NCBI GenBank assembly: GCA_023426435.1
Contig: JAFAAS010000180.1
Span: 1-33,152, forward strand
Direction of reading: 5' to 3'
DNA length: 33,152 nt
Source of the DNA: Verrucomicrobiota bacterium
Lineage (GTDB): Bacteria; Verrucomicrobiota; Verrucomicrobiia; Opitutales; Opitutaceae
Positions 1 through 7,605 of the stretch are shown piece after piece (within the stretch, counting starts at the first letter, position 1; the number at the start of each line of letters is the position of its first letter). Under the pieces are notes generated by a model. The model was not told the origin of the DNA. It saw only the letters and a program-made list of their open reading frames with translations, and searched no databases. Both the position numbers and the translations under genes were made by a program.

Positions 1-484
1 GTTGGTGGAGAACGGCGGCGCTGAGGGTGTTGAAGACGGCGAGGTCGGTTTTGCCGAGGCCGATGTTTTTGAAGGAGACGGATTGGAGCTCGTCGGCGGG
101 AGAGAAGGAGATGCGGTCGCGGAGGCCGCGGGAGAGTTTCTCGAAGGAGACCTCGAGTTGGCGGTGGAAAGGCGTGCCGCGGTATTGTTGGAGGGCGCGC
201 TGGGCGACGAGGAGGGCGAGGAGCTCGCCTTCGGAGACGTTGACCGTGGGGAAGGCGGTGACGGGCTGGGTGTAGCGGTAGGCCTGGATTTGCGCGTCGA
301 ATTCGATGGGAAGCTCGAGGCGGTCGCGCATGAAGGCGATATCGCGGACGATGGTTTTGCGCGAGACCTCGAGGAGTCGCATGAGCTTGGTGCTGTTGGT
401 GAGGGCGCCGCGGCGGAGCTCGTCGTGGATTTTAAGCATGCGCTCCAAAGGAGGGCGGGAAAAATGAACGCGGGGACTGGGCAT
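1..484 (-). CDS. WYL/YafY-type transcriptional regulator, N-terminal part (runs off the window)
   Basis: This is the first 161 codons of a DNA-binding regulator, read on the minus strand from the ATG at 484-482; the 3' end lies outside the window. The protein opens MPSPRVHFSRPPLERM. Residues of roughly 14-55 form a winged helix-turn-helix of the HTH_11/DeoR type (LKIHDELRRG, then STKLMRLLEVSRKTIVRDI). It continues with FPTVNVSEGELLALLVAQRAL, the helical linker seen before the WYL ligand-sensing domain in YafY/PafBC-like proteins. The WYL module itself would be beyond position 1. Family members usually bind a nearby operator and sense nucleic acid or small ligands. A perfect 10-bp inverted repeat at 510-534, in the divergent spacer with the next gene, is a plausible self-operator (inference). 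The family call is fairly secure; the target and ligand are unknown. Confidence 0.82.
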   Translation of the reverse strand, partial: MPSPRVHFSRPPLERMLKIHDELRRGALTNSTKLMRLLEVSRKTIVRDIAFMRDRLELPIEFDAQIQAYRYTQPVTAFPTVNVSEGELLALLVAQRALQQYRGTPFHRQLEVSFEKLSRGLRDRISFSPADELQSVSFKNIGLGKTDLAVFNTLSAAVLHQ

Positions 485-509
485 GGATAAATGAAGAGGG
501 TGAAAACCA

Positions 510-534
510 GGGTGGGACAGGGTATGTCCCACCC
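510..534. promoter_or_regulatory. Perfect 10-bp inverted repeat in a divergent spacer (candidate operator or REP-like element)
   Basis: GGGTGGGACA at 510-519 and TGTCCCACCC at 525-534 are exact reverse complements separated by GGGTA. The repeat lies 26 bp upstream of the WYL regulator start (484) and 19 bp upstream of the preferred start of the next gene (554). Its position suggests an operator shared by the divergent pair. A dispersed palindromic repeat is the alternative and cannot be tested from one copy. Confidence 0.5.
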
Positions 535-553
535 GCGCGGTTATGGTCTCGGC

Positions 554-1180
554 ATGAAATCGCAACGCCGCCAGAAAAAATGCTTCGTTCCTCTCGCGCT
601 GACTTGGTCGCACTGTGGCGCGCTCTATCGGGTCACGGCTTGGCCGGAAGCCCGCTTCGAATGTTTGTATGGAGAGGATTGGATCGAGACCTCGCCGACC
701 GAGGACGCGTTGGCGTCGGCGGCGGTGGAGTGCGATGGGCGGGCGTGGGCGGGTTATCTCGAGTTTGTGCCGGCGGGAGTGCGGGAGGTGATTGCGCGTT
801 TTGGGGTGGCGCGGATGGAAGCGTTGCAGGTGGTGGCGCGTTGTCCGGAGCTGGTGAGCGAAGTGGCGGAGACGCCGGCGCTGGCGGCGTTTGTGGCGGC
901 GCATGCGGCGCTGCGTGGGACGGGCGGCGCGTGCTGGGCGGAGATCAATGCGGTGCACGAGCGCAGCGGAATTTTCGGGCTGCTGGAATGGCTGGGGCTG
1001 CCGGCGTCGCGGCAGACACTGGGGATTTTGCAGAGCATCGTGGAGCCGGACGTGCCGAAGCGTTTGTTGGAGCCGCTGCGGAATTTGCTGTGGGAGCCGA
1101 CGGCGATCTTTGCGTTGCAGCGGATCCCGGCGATTACGGATCGGGATCTCGCGCGGACGTGTCACGCGCTGGCGGCCTGA
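554..1180 (+). CDS. Unrecognised conserved-looking protein, 208 aa
   Basis: I do not recognise this family. The reading frame is open from an ATG at 491, but the ATG at 554 (MKSQRRQKKCF) is preferred because the 510-534 palindrome would otherwise fall inside the gene. The product is soluble in appearance, with no signal peptide and no membrane segment. It has an aromatic N-terminal third (WPEARFECLYGEDWIE), then mostly helical, Ala/Leu-rich sequence, ending with a Leu/Trp-rich stretch (GLLEWLGLPASRQTLGILQS, then LLEPLRNLLWEP). Five or more cysteines are scattered without a CxxC arrangement. Third-position GC is high, as in its neighbours, which supports real coding. It is divergent from the WYL regulator and convergent with the rhomboid-like gene, so it is probably transcribed alone. 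No function can be assigned. Confidence 0.7.
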   Translation: MKSQRRQKKCFVPLALTWSHCGALYRVTAWPEARFECLYGEDWIETSPTEDALASAAVECDGRAWAGYLEFVPAGVREVIARFGVARMEALQVVARCPELVSEVAETPALAAFVAAHAALRGTGGACWAEINAVHERSGIFGLLEWLGLPASRQTLGILQSIVEPDVPKRLLEPLRNLLWEPTAIFALQRIPAITDRDLARTCHALAA

Positions 1181-1191
1181 GAAAGGGAGGA

Positions 1192-1212
1192 ATTGCCCGG
1201 CGGGTGGGCAAT
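1192..1212. terminator. Hairpin between convergent genes
   Basis: ATTGCCC (1192-1198) pairs with GGGCAAT (1206-1212) around a 7-nt loop. It sits in the 32-bp gap between two convergent stop codons. There is no run of T on either side, so it is a weak candidate for a bidirectional terminator. Confidence 0.35.
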
Positions 1213-2061
1213 CTACTCGGAGGAGTCGCGGCGCTTGAGGGCGGCGCGGGCGGATTCGAGTTTGGCGCGTTCCTTGGCGGTGAGGCTGTCGATGCCGGAT
1301 GTGGCGATCTTATCGAGGAGCGCGTCGATTTCCGCCATGGAGCTTTCGCGGGCGGCGGGCTTGGGCGCGGCCGGTTTCGGTTTTGACGGTTTAGGGTCGG
1401 GCAGGACGCGAAGCTTGGGGTTGCGCGACGGCAGCTTGATCGACGGGAGAACGAGACGGCCCTGGAAATAGCGGATGTAGGCGTGCGCGAAACCGGTGGT
1501 GGACCAAAGAGTGAGGAGGCGAGTGACATCGTTGGCGGCGAGCGCCATGAGAGTGAAGATGCCGACGAGGACGATCGCGACCCACTTGGCGAGCAGGTTG
1601 AACAGCAGCATCGCGTTGGGGTAGAGCGTCGCAAAAGCGACGAAGATGGCGAGGGAGCCCGCCTGGCCGGCGAACGCGGTCGGACGCCAGAGGCCGATCA
1701 AGGTAAGCACGAACGGCGTGACAAAGTAGAGGCAGGCGTAGAGTTGGAGGAAAGGGCGCCGGCCGATGTGACGTTCGACCTCGCGGCCGAACCAGATGAG
1801 CATCGCCATATCGATGACGAAGCCGAGGCTCGGTTGGTTGAGCAGGCCGTAAGTTGCGAGCCGCCAGATCTCGCCGCGGAGCACGCCCTCGCTGGTGAAC
1901 ATCATCCAGCTCTGAAACGTCGTGGCGCGACCGGCCATCAGCAGCGTCGTGATGAGCATGGAGGCGGTGAGAACGGCGACGACCAGGTGAGCGGCGTAGA
2001 TGGGGTATCCGCGAATCCATGTCACGGGCTGGTTTTCGTCGGTGTCACCGTAGAGGCTCAT
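1213..2061 (-). CDS. Rhomboid-like membrane protein, probably non-proteolytic, 282 aa
   Basis: The N-terminal ~200 residues carry about six hydrophobic segments with rhomboid features: WRLATYGLLNQP (67-78), WFGREVERHIG (90-100) and a helix starting AGQAGSLAIF (131-140). The tail is Pro/Lys-rich (PDPKPSKPKPAAPKP), followed by a short C-terminal domain (AEIDALLDKIATSGIDSL), the arrangement common in Verrucomicrobia and Bacteroidetes rhomboid proteins. In active rhomboids the nucleophile lies in GxSG; here the matching stretch is G132-Q-A134-G135, so serine is replaced by alanine. The residues aligning with the oxyanion-side His and Asn of TM2 appear to be G80 and D84. A histidine matching the catalytic one remains at H193. 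Start: ATG at 2061 gives MSLYGDTDENQP; the frame stays open far upstream, but only as antisense of the M13 gene. The fold is likely; loss of activity is my manual alignment. Confidence 0.78.
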   Translation of the reverse strand: MSLYGDTDENQPVTWIRGYPIYAAHLVVAVLTASMLITTLLMAGRATTFQSWMMFTSEGVLRGEIWRLATYGLLNQPSLGFVIDMAMLIWFGREVERHIGRRPFLQLYACLYFVTPFVLTLIGLWRPTAFAGQAGSLAIFVAFATLYPNAMLLFNLLAKWVAIVLVGIFTLMALAANDVTRLLTLWSTTGFAHAYIRYFQGRLVLPSIKLPSRNPKLRVLPDPKPSKPKPAAPKPAARESSMAEIDALLDKIATSGIDSLTAKERAKLESARAALKRRDSSE

Positions 2062-2190
2062 GATAGGTGACGCGAAGCTGCCCAAGGGGGCGGCGAACCG
2101 CAAGAGGCGAGGCGGGAAATGTGTTAGCGCAGAGAAGGCGAGCGATTCGTGAGGTTGCGCTGAAGCGAAGGCGGTGGCAGTCGTCGGCGC

Positions 2191-4233
2191 ATGGTTACAC
2201 GACGACTTATGGGGATCGCGGCGGTGGCGGTGTGCGCGATGAGCGTGGCGACGGGAAGTGAAGCCGGAGCGGCGCCGGTGGATCCCGGCTTTAGTGTCAG
2301 CCGAATGGATACATCGGTGAGACCGGGCGACGACTTTTCGCGCTACGCGGCCGGGAAATGGTATGAGACGACGGCAATTCCGTCGGACAAGTCGCGCTGG
2401 GGTGGATTCGACGAATTGCGGGAGCGGAACTGGGTGGCGCTGCGGGCGATCGTGGAGGAAGCGGCGGCGCAGCCGGGAGAAGGTGCGACGGTGCGGCGCA
2501 AGGTCGGCGATTTTTATGCGTCGGCGATCGACACGGAGACCATCAATGCGCTCGGGTTGAAGCCCATCGAGGCGGAGTTGGCCGCGATGGCGGCGGCGGA
2601 GACGAAGGACGAGTTGTTCAAGCATGTCGTGCAGCAGCACCTCGGGATTGGCGCGCCGTTTTTCAGCGCGGCGTTTTATCCGGATCAGAAGCAGAGCGAC
2701 GTGTATGGGTTTTATCTGAACCAAGGCGGGATGAGCCTGCCGTCGAAGGAGTATTATTTTTCGGACAAGTTTGCCCGCGAGCGTTGGGAGTTCGTGGGGC
2801 ACGTCGCGAAGATGCTGGAGCTGGCGGGCGAGCCGCGGGCGACGGCGTTTCAGCGGGCGGAGACGGTGTTCGCGATCGAAAAGGCGCTGGCGGAAAATGC
2901 GAAGCTCCCGGTGGAGCTGCGCGACCGGGTGGCGAACTACAACAAGATGACGATTGAGGAAGCGGCGGCGGCGTTTGAAGGGTTTCCGCTGAAGCTCGTC
3001 GTCGCGGAACTCGGGGTGCCGGCCAGCGCGACGGAAGTGATCGTGGGGCAGCCGAAGTTTTTCGAGGCGTTGGCGAAAGTGACGGCGGAGCGGTCGCTGG
3101 AGGATTTGAAAGTGTATGCGCGCTGGCAGCTGTTGCGCGCGACGGCGCCTTATCTGGCGGAGCCGTTCGAGCAAGAGAGTTTTCGGTTCAACGGAACGGT
3201 ATTGAATGGCACGCCGGAGCAGGAGCCGCGCTGGCAGCGGGCGACGAAGACGGTGGATGGGGCGATCGGCGAGGCGCTGGGGCAGCTTTATGTGGAGCGG
3301 CATTTTCCGCCGGAGGCGAAGGCGCGGATGATGGAGATGATTGAGAACATCAAGACGGTGATGCGCGAGCGGTTGGAGAAGGTGGAGTGGATGACGGAGC
3401 CGACCCGGCAGAAGGCGCTGGCGAAGTTTGCGCGATTCTCGCCGATGATCGGGTATCCGGAAAAGTGGCGCGACTACTCGGACGTCGAGGTGAAGCGCGA
3501 CGATTATTTCGGGAATGTGAAACGCGCCGCGTGGTTCGAGTCGAAGCGGTTGATTGGTCGGACCGGTCAGAAAGTCGACAAGCGCGAGTGGGGCATGACT
3601 CCGCCGACGGTGAATGCGTATTTCTCGCCGGTGACGAACCAGATCGTATTCCCGGCGGGGATACTGCAGCCGCCGTTTTTCGATCCGCGGTTGGACGATG
3701 CGGTGAATTATGGCGCGATCGGCGCGGTGATTGGCCATGAGATCACGCACGGATTCGACGATCAAGGACGCCGCTACGATGCCGATGGAAACCTGGCGGA
3801 TTGGTGGACGCCGGAGGATGAGCAACGATTCCGCGAGCGGGCGATGGTGGTGGTGGAACAGTTCAACGGTTATCACGCGCTGCCGGGACTGGCGATCAAC
3901 GGCCAGCTGGCGCTGGGCGAAAACATCGCGGACCTCGGCGGGACATCGATCGCGTTTGAGGCGTTTCAGCGCTCGTTAAAAGGAAAGCCGACGCCGCCGA
4001 AGATCGATGGCCTCACGGCGGAGCAGCGGTTTTTTATTTCGTGGGCGCAGCAGTGGCGAACGGCGTATCGCGACGACGCGATGCGGCTGCAAGTCGCGCG
4101 CGGGCCGCATGCGCCGGGGAATTTCCGCGGGTTTGGGCCGTTGGTGAATCAGCAGGCGTGGTATGATGCGTTCGACGTAAAAGAAGGTGACGCGCTGTGG
4201 CGGCCGCCGGAGAAACGGGCGAAGATCTGGTAG
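2191..4233 (+). CDS. Exported M13 family zinc metallopeptidase (neprilysin/PepO-like), 680 aa
   Basis: This endopeptidase family cleaves short peptides. An N-terminal export signal is visible (MGIAAVAVCAMSVATG, cleavage probably near EAGAAP). The M13_N part begins at about residue 38 (MDTSVRPGDDFSRYAAGKWYE). The substrate-binding segment NAYFSPVTNQIVFPAG is followed by the zinc motif HEITH at 516-520 and the third ligand E577 in GENIADLGG (E577, D581). The protein ends in Trp, as M13 enzymes do. Its length fits bacterial PepO-like members (about 650-700 aa), so it looks complete and active. Site of action is periplasmic or, if lipidated or secreted, outside. Start: ATG 2191 is used; ATG 2209 would give a shorter signal peptide, and neither has a clear ribosome binding site. 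It is divergent from the rhomboid-like gene with a 129-bp spacer that shows no obvious motif. Confidence 0.95.
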   Translation: MVTRRLMGIAAVAVCAMSVATGSEAGAAPVDPGFSVSRMDTSVRPGDDFSRYAAGKWYETTAIPSDKSRWGGFDELRERNWVALRAIVEEAAAQPGEGATVRRKVGDFYASAIDTETINALGLKPIEAELAAMAAAETKDELFKHVVQQHLGIGAPFFSAAFYPDQKQSDVYGFYLNQGGMSLPSKEYYFSDKFARERWEFVGHVAKMLELAGEPRATAFQRAETVFAIEKALAENAKLPVELRDRVANYNKMTIEEAAAAFEGFPLKLVVAELGVPASATEVIVGQPKFFEALAKVTAERSLEDLKVYARWQLLRATAPYLAEPFEQESFRFNGTVLNGTPEQEPRWQRATKTVDGAIGEALGQLYVERHFPPEAKARMMEMIENIKTVMRERLEKVEWMTEPTRQKALAKFARFSPMIGYPEKWRDYSDVEVKRDDYFGNVKRAAWFESKRLIGRTGQKVDKREWGMTPPTVNAYFSPVTNQIVFPAGILQPPFFDPRLDDAVNYGAIGAVIGHEITHGFDDQGRRYDADGNLADWWTPEDEQRFRERAMVVVEQFNGYHALPGLAINGQLALGENIADLGGTSIAFEAFQRSLKGKPTPPKIDGLTAEQRFFISWAQQWRTAYRDDAMRLQVARGPHAPGNFRGFGPLVNQQAWYDAFDVKEGDALWRPPEKRAKIW

Positions 4234-4344
4234 GTTTATCGGCGACGGCTTGGGCTTGGGTTCCTAGGGAGGCGCCGGTGGTTTTCCTGAGGACAAGGCC
4301 CGCGGTGGAACAGGGCGATGGGGCTGGGCGACCATGGTTGCGCT

Positions 4345-4938
4345 ATGAAACCTTCCACCCCTTCCGCGCTCCGTTGCGCGCTGGTTTTTTCCGCGGCGTC
4401 GATGTGCGTCGCGTTGTATGCTGACACCTCGACGACTGCGGCTGGTTCGACGACTTCGGCGGATCGGGATCGCGTCTCGGCCACAAGCACTGCGGCGACG
4501 ACGGGCGCGGCGAAGCTGAGCCGGTCGGATCGGAACTTCTTCGAGAAGGCGGCGAAGTCGGGAATGAAAGAAGTGAGCGTTTCGCAGGCGACGATCGATC
4601 GCTTGATGAATCCGCAGGCGAAGGCGTTTGCGCAGATGATGGTGAGCGATCATTCGAAGGCCAATTCGGAGCTGATGGAACTCGCCGCCAAGAAAGGCGT
4701 GACCCTGCCGCCGAAAGAAGAGGCGCCGAAGCTGATGGAAAAGTGGTCCAAGAAGACGGACGACCTCGATGAGGATTATATCGAGGAGATGGTGGACGAC
4801 CACCAAGAGGCGGTGAAGTTGTTCGAGGAAGCGTCGAAGAGCGAGGATCCCGATATTGCGGCGTTTGCGCGGAAGACGCTCCCGACCCTGCAGCACCATC
4901 TGACGATGGCGAAGGACTTGAAGAAGGCGCTGGACTAA
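4345..4938 (+). CDS. DUF4142 (ferritin-like helical) exported protein, 197 aa
   Basis: DUF4142 proteins are periplasmic or outer-membrane-associated helical bundles of unclear function, common in soil bacteria. Here a signal peptide (MKPSTPSALRCALVFSAASM, then CVALYADT) precedes a Ser/Thr/Ala-rich linker (residues ~32-60). The domain opens LSRSDRNFFEKAAKSGMKEV and continues with the family motif of QAKAFAQMMVSDHSKANSEL, then PKEEAP and the C-terminal LPTLQHHLTMAKDLKKAL. The ATG at 4345 is chosen because the upstream in-frame ATG at 4318 would put nine unsuited residues before the signal peptide. A 111-bp gap separates it from the M13 gene on the same strand, so co-transcription is possible, and a strong terminator follows 40 bp after the stop. 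Confidence 0.9.
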   Translation: MKPSTPSALRCALVFSAASMCVALYADTSTTAAGSTTSADRDRVSATSTAATTGAAKLSRSDRNFFEKAAKSGMKEVSVSQATIDRLMNPQAKAFAQMMVSDHSKANSELMELAAKKGVTLPPKEEAPKLMEKWSKKTDDLDEDYIEEMVDDHQEAVKLFEEASKSEDPDIAAFARKTLPTLQHHLTMAKDLKKALD

Positions 4939-4978
4939 CTCTCGCGTCAGGGCCGGCGACGGCTCGCGAATGAAACGA

Positions 4979-5001
4979 GCGGAGCTTTGCTCCGCTTTTT
5001 T
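4979..5001 (+). terminator. Rho-independent terminator after the DUF4142 gene
   Basis: GCGGAGC (4979-4985) and GCTCCGC (4989-4995) form a perfect 7-bp stem with a TTT loop, followed by TTTTTT (4996-5001). It lies 40 bp past the DUF4142 stop. On the minus strand the same hairpin directly follows the DUF2835 stop codon (5002-5000), though with a poorer T-run, so it may serve both genes. Confidence 0.85.
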
Positions 5002-5227
5002 ATTGGGTTGGAACGGGCTCGATGCGGACGAATTTGTGCTGCTCGTCGAACACGAGGCGGAAGTGTCCGTGAATGCCGTCGGCGGCGATGAACTTGTGCA
5101 GCACGGATGTGGGGAACTGAACGGTTTGACCGTTGGTGGCTCGCGCGACGATCCGCGGCGCCTCGCCGCGGTAGTAAGCGGCGACTTTGTCGGGGCTGAG
5201 ACTCAGGCTGACGATGAGCTCGGGCAC
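5000..5227 (-). CDS. DUF2835 family small protein, 75 aa
   Basis: This is a short protein of unknown function, best known from Gammaproteobacteria. The pattern matches the family from end to end: an N-terminal strand (LIVSLSLSPDKVAAYYRG), then RIVARATNGQTVQFPTSVLHKF and the signature of GIHGHFRLVFDEQHKFVRIE. Length (~70-75 aa) is normal. It starts at GTG (5227-5225) with TAGGAG seven bases upstream, one of the few good ribosome binding sites in the window. It lies 66 bp downstream of the small membrane-protein gene on the same strand and is probably co-transcribed with it. It is likely a cytoplasmic beta-rich protein; no role can be given. Confidence 0.85.
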   Translation of the reverse strand: MPELIVSLSLSPDKVAAYYRGEAPRIVARATNGQTVQFPTSVLHKFIAADGIHGHFRLVFDEQHKFVRIEPVPTQ

Positions 5228-5293
5228 GCGGAACTCCTAGGGAGTCGCGCGCCGATCGGAAAGCCGAGAGTGCGACGAATCGAACGGGCGAAC

Positions 5294-5779
5294 TCAGGCG
5301 ACTGGAGCGAGTTCCGGTGCGGGCTGCGAGCGTCGCGGGATTCCGGCGCGGCCGCCTGCGGGCGTGTAGCGCCAGCTCGGATCGACGTGGTGTGGACGCG
5401 TGAGGGCAACGCTGACGGCGATGTCGACCGCGGTGACGGCGGCGACAGCGGCGAAGGCGCCGACGGTGCGGCGACGTTGATCGTCGCGGAAGCTGCGAAA
5501 GGCGGCGGGTTGGGAGTCGTGACGGGCGAGGGCGGCTCCGAGGAGGGCGAGATCCATGATGTCACCCACCACGCGGGACCACATGTGCATGGTGGGTTTG
5601 GGGCGCGCGAGCAGTCCGGCGCCGGCGCCGAGCTCGCGTGCGCCGAGGAGGCGGATGAGGTTTTCGTTTTCTTCTCCGACGCCAACGGTCCGAGCGAGGG
5701 AGCGCGGCGCGAGGAGTTCAACGAGGCCGAGTCCGATGCTGAACCAACCGAGATTTCGGGAGAGGGAAATGGAGTTCAT
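5294..5779 (-). CDS. Small integral membrane protein, 161 aa (cyclase/dehydrase-associated type)
   Basis: The protein opens MNSISLSRNLGWFSIGLGLV and has three or four hydrophobic stretches: residues ~10-28, 44-60, ~68-88 (VVGDIMDLALLGAALA) and ~108-130 (TVGAFAAVAAVTAVDIAVSV). The pattern resembles the membrane region often found fused or adjacent to SRPBCC/'cyclase dehydrase' domains, with RNLGWFSIGLGLVELLAP, then RLLGARELGAGAGLLARP. No such soluble domain is encoded here, so this is the stand-alone form. The C-terminal tail is charged and Pro/Arg-rich. ATG at 5779-5777. It precedes DUF2835 on the same strand. The assignment rests on recall of sequence style; the molecular role is unknown. 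Confidence 0.75.
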   Translation of the reverse strand: MNSISLSRNLGWFSIGLGLVELLAPRSLARTVGVGEENENLIRLLGARELGAGAGLLARPKPTMHMWSRVVGDIMDLALLGAALARHDSQPAAFRSFRDDQRRRTVGAFAAVAAVTAVDIAVSVALTRPHHVDPSWRYTPAGGRAGIPRRSQPAPELAPVA

Positions 5780-5997
5780 GGGTTAGCATCGTCTGCTTCG
5801 GGCGTGGGCGAAATGGGGAGAATTCTGCAATGAAGGCACCGCAATTCGGAGAACGGGGGTGGTGCGCTGAACGGGACGGCGACGGGAGAGGCAGATGCAG
5901 ATTTTTCGAGGTGAGTTTGGAGTTGGCGCGGGCCCTGCTAAATATCCGTGTCTCGCCCGCATAGCGGGGAGACGTTTGGGGTAACATAGAAAGCAAT

Positions 5998-6029
5998 GGG
6001 CGGACCGCTTAGGGGTAGGCGGTCCGCCC
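5998..6029 (-). terminator. Strong 11-bp stem downstream of the FG-GAP gene
   Basis: GGGCGGACCGC (5998-6008) is the exact reverse complement of 6019-6029, with a 10-nt loop. It lies 19 bp beyond the stop of the minus-strand FG-GAP gene. The following minus-strand bases (CATTGCTTTC) give only a broken T-run, so it may be a terminator or a palindromic repeat. The rest of the 5780-6048 spacer shows nothing convincing. Confidence 0.55.
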
Positions 6030-6048
6030 TCTCTTTGGGTGAGAAGGG

Positions 6049-7254
6049 TTATGGCGTGGCGCGGACGTTTTGGGCTGTTGCGGCACCGGGGGATGCGCCG
6101 TAAGCGGGAGAGCCGGCGACCAAGTCGTCGTCGTGAAGGTCGACAGAAATGCCGAAGAAGGCGGTGTCGAATGCGGGCAGGATGGTGCGGAAAGGAGACC
6201 AGCGGCTGGAGCTGGAATGAAAAACGCTGACTGCGCCTTGGTTAAGTTCCCCCGCGTAAGGGGCGCCGGCGGCGAGAAGGAAGTCGTCGATGGCGAGCGC
6301 GGTGCCGAACTCGTCGCCCGGTTGGGGAGAGGAGGCGAAGAGTTTCGCGTGGAAGGCGACGCGGGTGGAGTTGAAGTGAAAGACGTAAGCCGCGCCGGCG
6401 TTGAAGCCGCGGTCGCCGTCGAGGGGCGCGCCGACCGCGAGCGCGTGTTGGTCGATCGCGACGGAGGCGCCGAACGCGGTGTAGTTCGAGGTGGGGACGC
6501 CAGCGGCGGGCGACAGACGTGCGTATTCGATGTAGGCGCCGTTCTGGAGTTTGAAGAGGTAGGCGGCTTGGGCGACGGGAGCGCCGATGAGGATGTAATT
6601 GCCCTTGATCGCGACGGAGGCGCCGAAGAAGGCGAAACGGGTGGGGTCGGACGCGGTGAGTTTTGCGCGTTGGATCCAGCGGTTGCCGGAGCGGGTGAAG
6701 AGGTAGGCGGCGCCGGCGTCGCGATCGTGGGCGTTGTCGAGGTAGGCGCCGATCACGATCGTCTCGCCGTCCATGGCGATGGCGGCGCCGAATTGTTGTC
6801 CCGGGGCGGCGTCGGACGGACTGATGCGTGAGTCGAATGACCACGTGTCGCCGGAGCGCTTGTAAACGTAAACGGCGCCAGAGGCGTCGCCTTGAAGGGC
6901 ATCGTAGGGCGCGCCGACAGCGATGAAGTTGCGGCTCGTGGCGACGGCTTCGCCGAAGGAGCTGTAAGCGCCGGCGGTGCCGGGAGGTGCGAGGAGTTTG
7001 GTGCGTTCGATCCATTGCGTGCCGGATCGCGCGTAAACGTAGGCGGCGCCGGCGTAGGGTGCGCGTTCGCTGTCATCGGGCGCGCCGACCACGAGTGTGT
7101 CGGTGCCGATGGCGACCGATGCGCCGAGGCGTGTGCCGGGTTGGGCGATGGAAGGAACGAGGGTTTCGGCGCTGGCGATGGAAGCGCTGGTGTTGAGAAC
7201 GAGCGCGAGGAGAAGGCCGTGGCACAGCCACGACCGCGAGGGGCGGGAGGTCAT
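6049..7254 (-). CDS. Exported FG-GAP/integrin-alpha-like beta-propeller protein, 401 aa
   Basis: A signal peptide (MTSRPSRSWLCHGLLLALVL, then NTSASIASA) leads directly into seven tandem repeats of about 50 residues. Each contains a FG-GAP-like core: GASVAIGTDTLVVGAPDDSE, GEAVATSRNFIAVGAPYDA, GAAIAMDGETIVIGAYLDN, GASVAIKGNYILIGAPV, GASVAIDQHALAVGAPLDG, GTALAIDDFLLAAGAPYAG and GISVDLHDDDLVAGSPAYG. Seven blades match a complete beta-propeller. Blades are linked by Ca-binding-like acidic loops and AAYVYxRSG strands. Such proteins are exported and often bind ligands or partners outside the cell; no catalytic domain or sorting tail is visible. ATG 7254-7252 is chosen because it begins the signal peptide; the frame stays open upstream to 7560 but that part is Arg/Pro-rich with no coding character. 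Monocistronic, flanked by palindromes on both sides. Confidence 0.85.
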   Translation of the reverse strand: MTSRPSRSWLCHGLLLALVLNTSASIASAETLVPSIAQPGTRLGASVAIGTDTLVVGAPDDSERAPYAGAAYVYARSGTQWIERTKLLAPPGTAGAYSSFGEAVATSRNFIAVGAPYDALQGDASGAVYVYKRSGDTWSFDSRISPSDAAPGQQFGAAIAMDGETIVIGAYLDNAHDRDAGAAYLFTRSGNRWIQRAKLTASDPTRFAFFGASVAIKGNYILIGAPVAQAAYLFKLQNGAYIEYARLSPAAGVPTSNYTAFGASVAIDQHALAVGAPLDGDRGFNAGAAYVFHFNSTRVAFHAKLFASSPQPGDEFGTALAIDDFLLAAGAPYAGELNQGAVSVFHSSSSRWSPFRTILPAFDTAFFGISVDLHDDDLVAGSPAYGASPGAATAQNVRATP

Positions 7255-7424
7255 AGTTTTAGCGGGGTTGAAGAAACCGGAGAGGGCACCCGGGGCGGGG
7301 TGGTTGAAGCTGCGCGGAGTGAAGCACGAGAAGGATGGGCTGAAGGCCATTCCTGATAGTGAACGGCGACATGGACCGAGAAATCGCCGGTGTGAGCGGC
7401 ACCTGCAGCGCCAAGCGGGAAATG

Positions 7425-7540
7425 GCTGCATGGTTCCCTTGGGAAGATGCAGCAGGCGCGCTACGGTCCGCCTGGGCGGACAAATTGCGTGACGAGTAAA
7501 CGTGTTTGCCGCTGCGGCGGCGTAAGGGAAAACCGCAGCG
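7425..7540. repeat. Cluster of three palindromes in a 351-bp spacer
   Basis: The 7255-7605 spacer between the FG-GAP gene (minus) and the first small protein (plus) holds three hairpins. First, 7425-7453: GCTGCAT..TTCCC pairs with GGGAA..ATGCAGC. Second, 7466-7481: GTCCGCC-TG-GGCGGAC. Third, 7510-7517 CGCTGCGG with 7533-7540 CCGCAGCG. The second shares the GTCCGCC/GGCGGAC core with the stem at 5998-6029 on the other side of the FG-GAP gene. I see no coding sequence here. Confidence 0.5.
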
Positions 7541-7605
7541 CGATTTAGGCTTGGGGCCAACGTCGATGGACGGCTCTTGCGTCGGACCAGACGGTCGAAC
7601 GACGG

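Noticed and set aside
2..490. Plus-strand 162-codon frame at the window start
   Set aside because: The minus-strand reading gives a recognisable helix-turn-helix and WYL linker; the plus-strand product is acidic shadow sequence.
2062..3876. A long open frame on the minus strand that extends the rhomboid-like protein upstream by about 605 codons
   Set aside because: It is antisense to the M13 peptidase, whose zinc motifs and signal peptide make it the real gene, and the product is Arg/His/Leu-rich with no domain.
5718..5996. Minus-strand 92-codon frame in the spacer before the FG-GAP gene
   Set aside because: It overlaps the start of the small membrane-protein gene and has no coding character.
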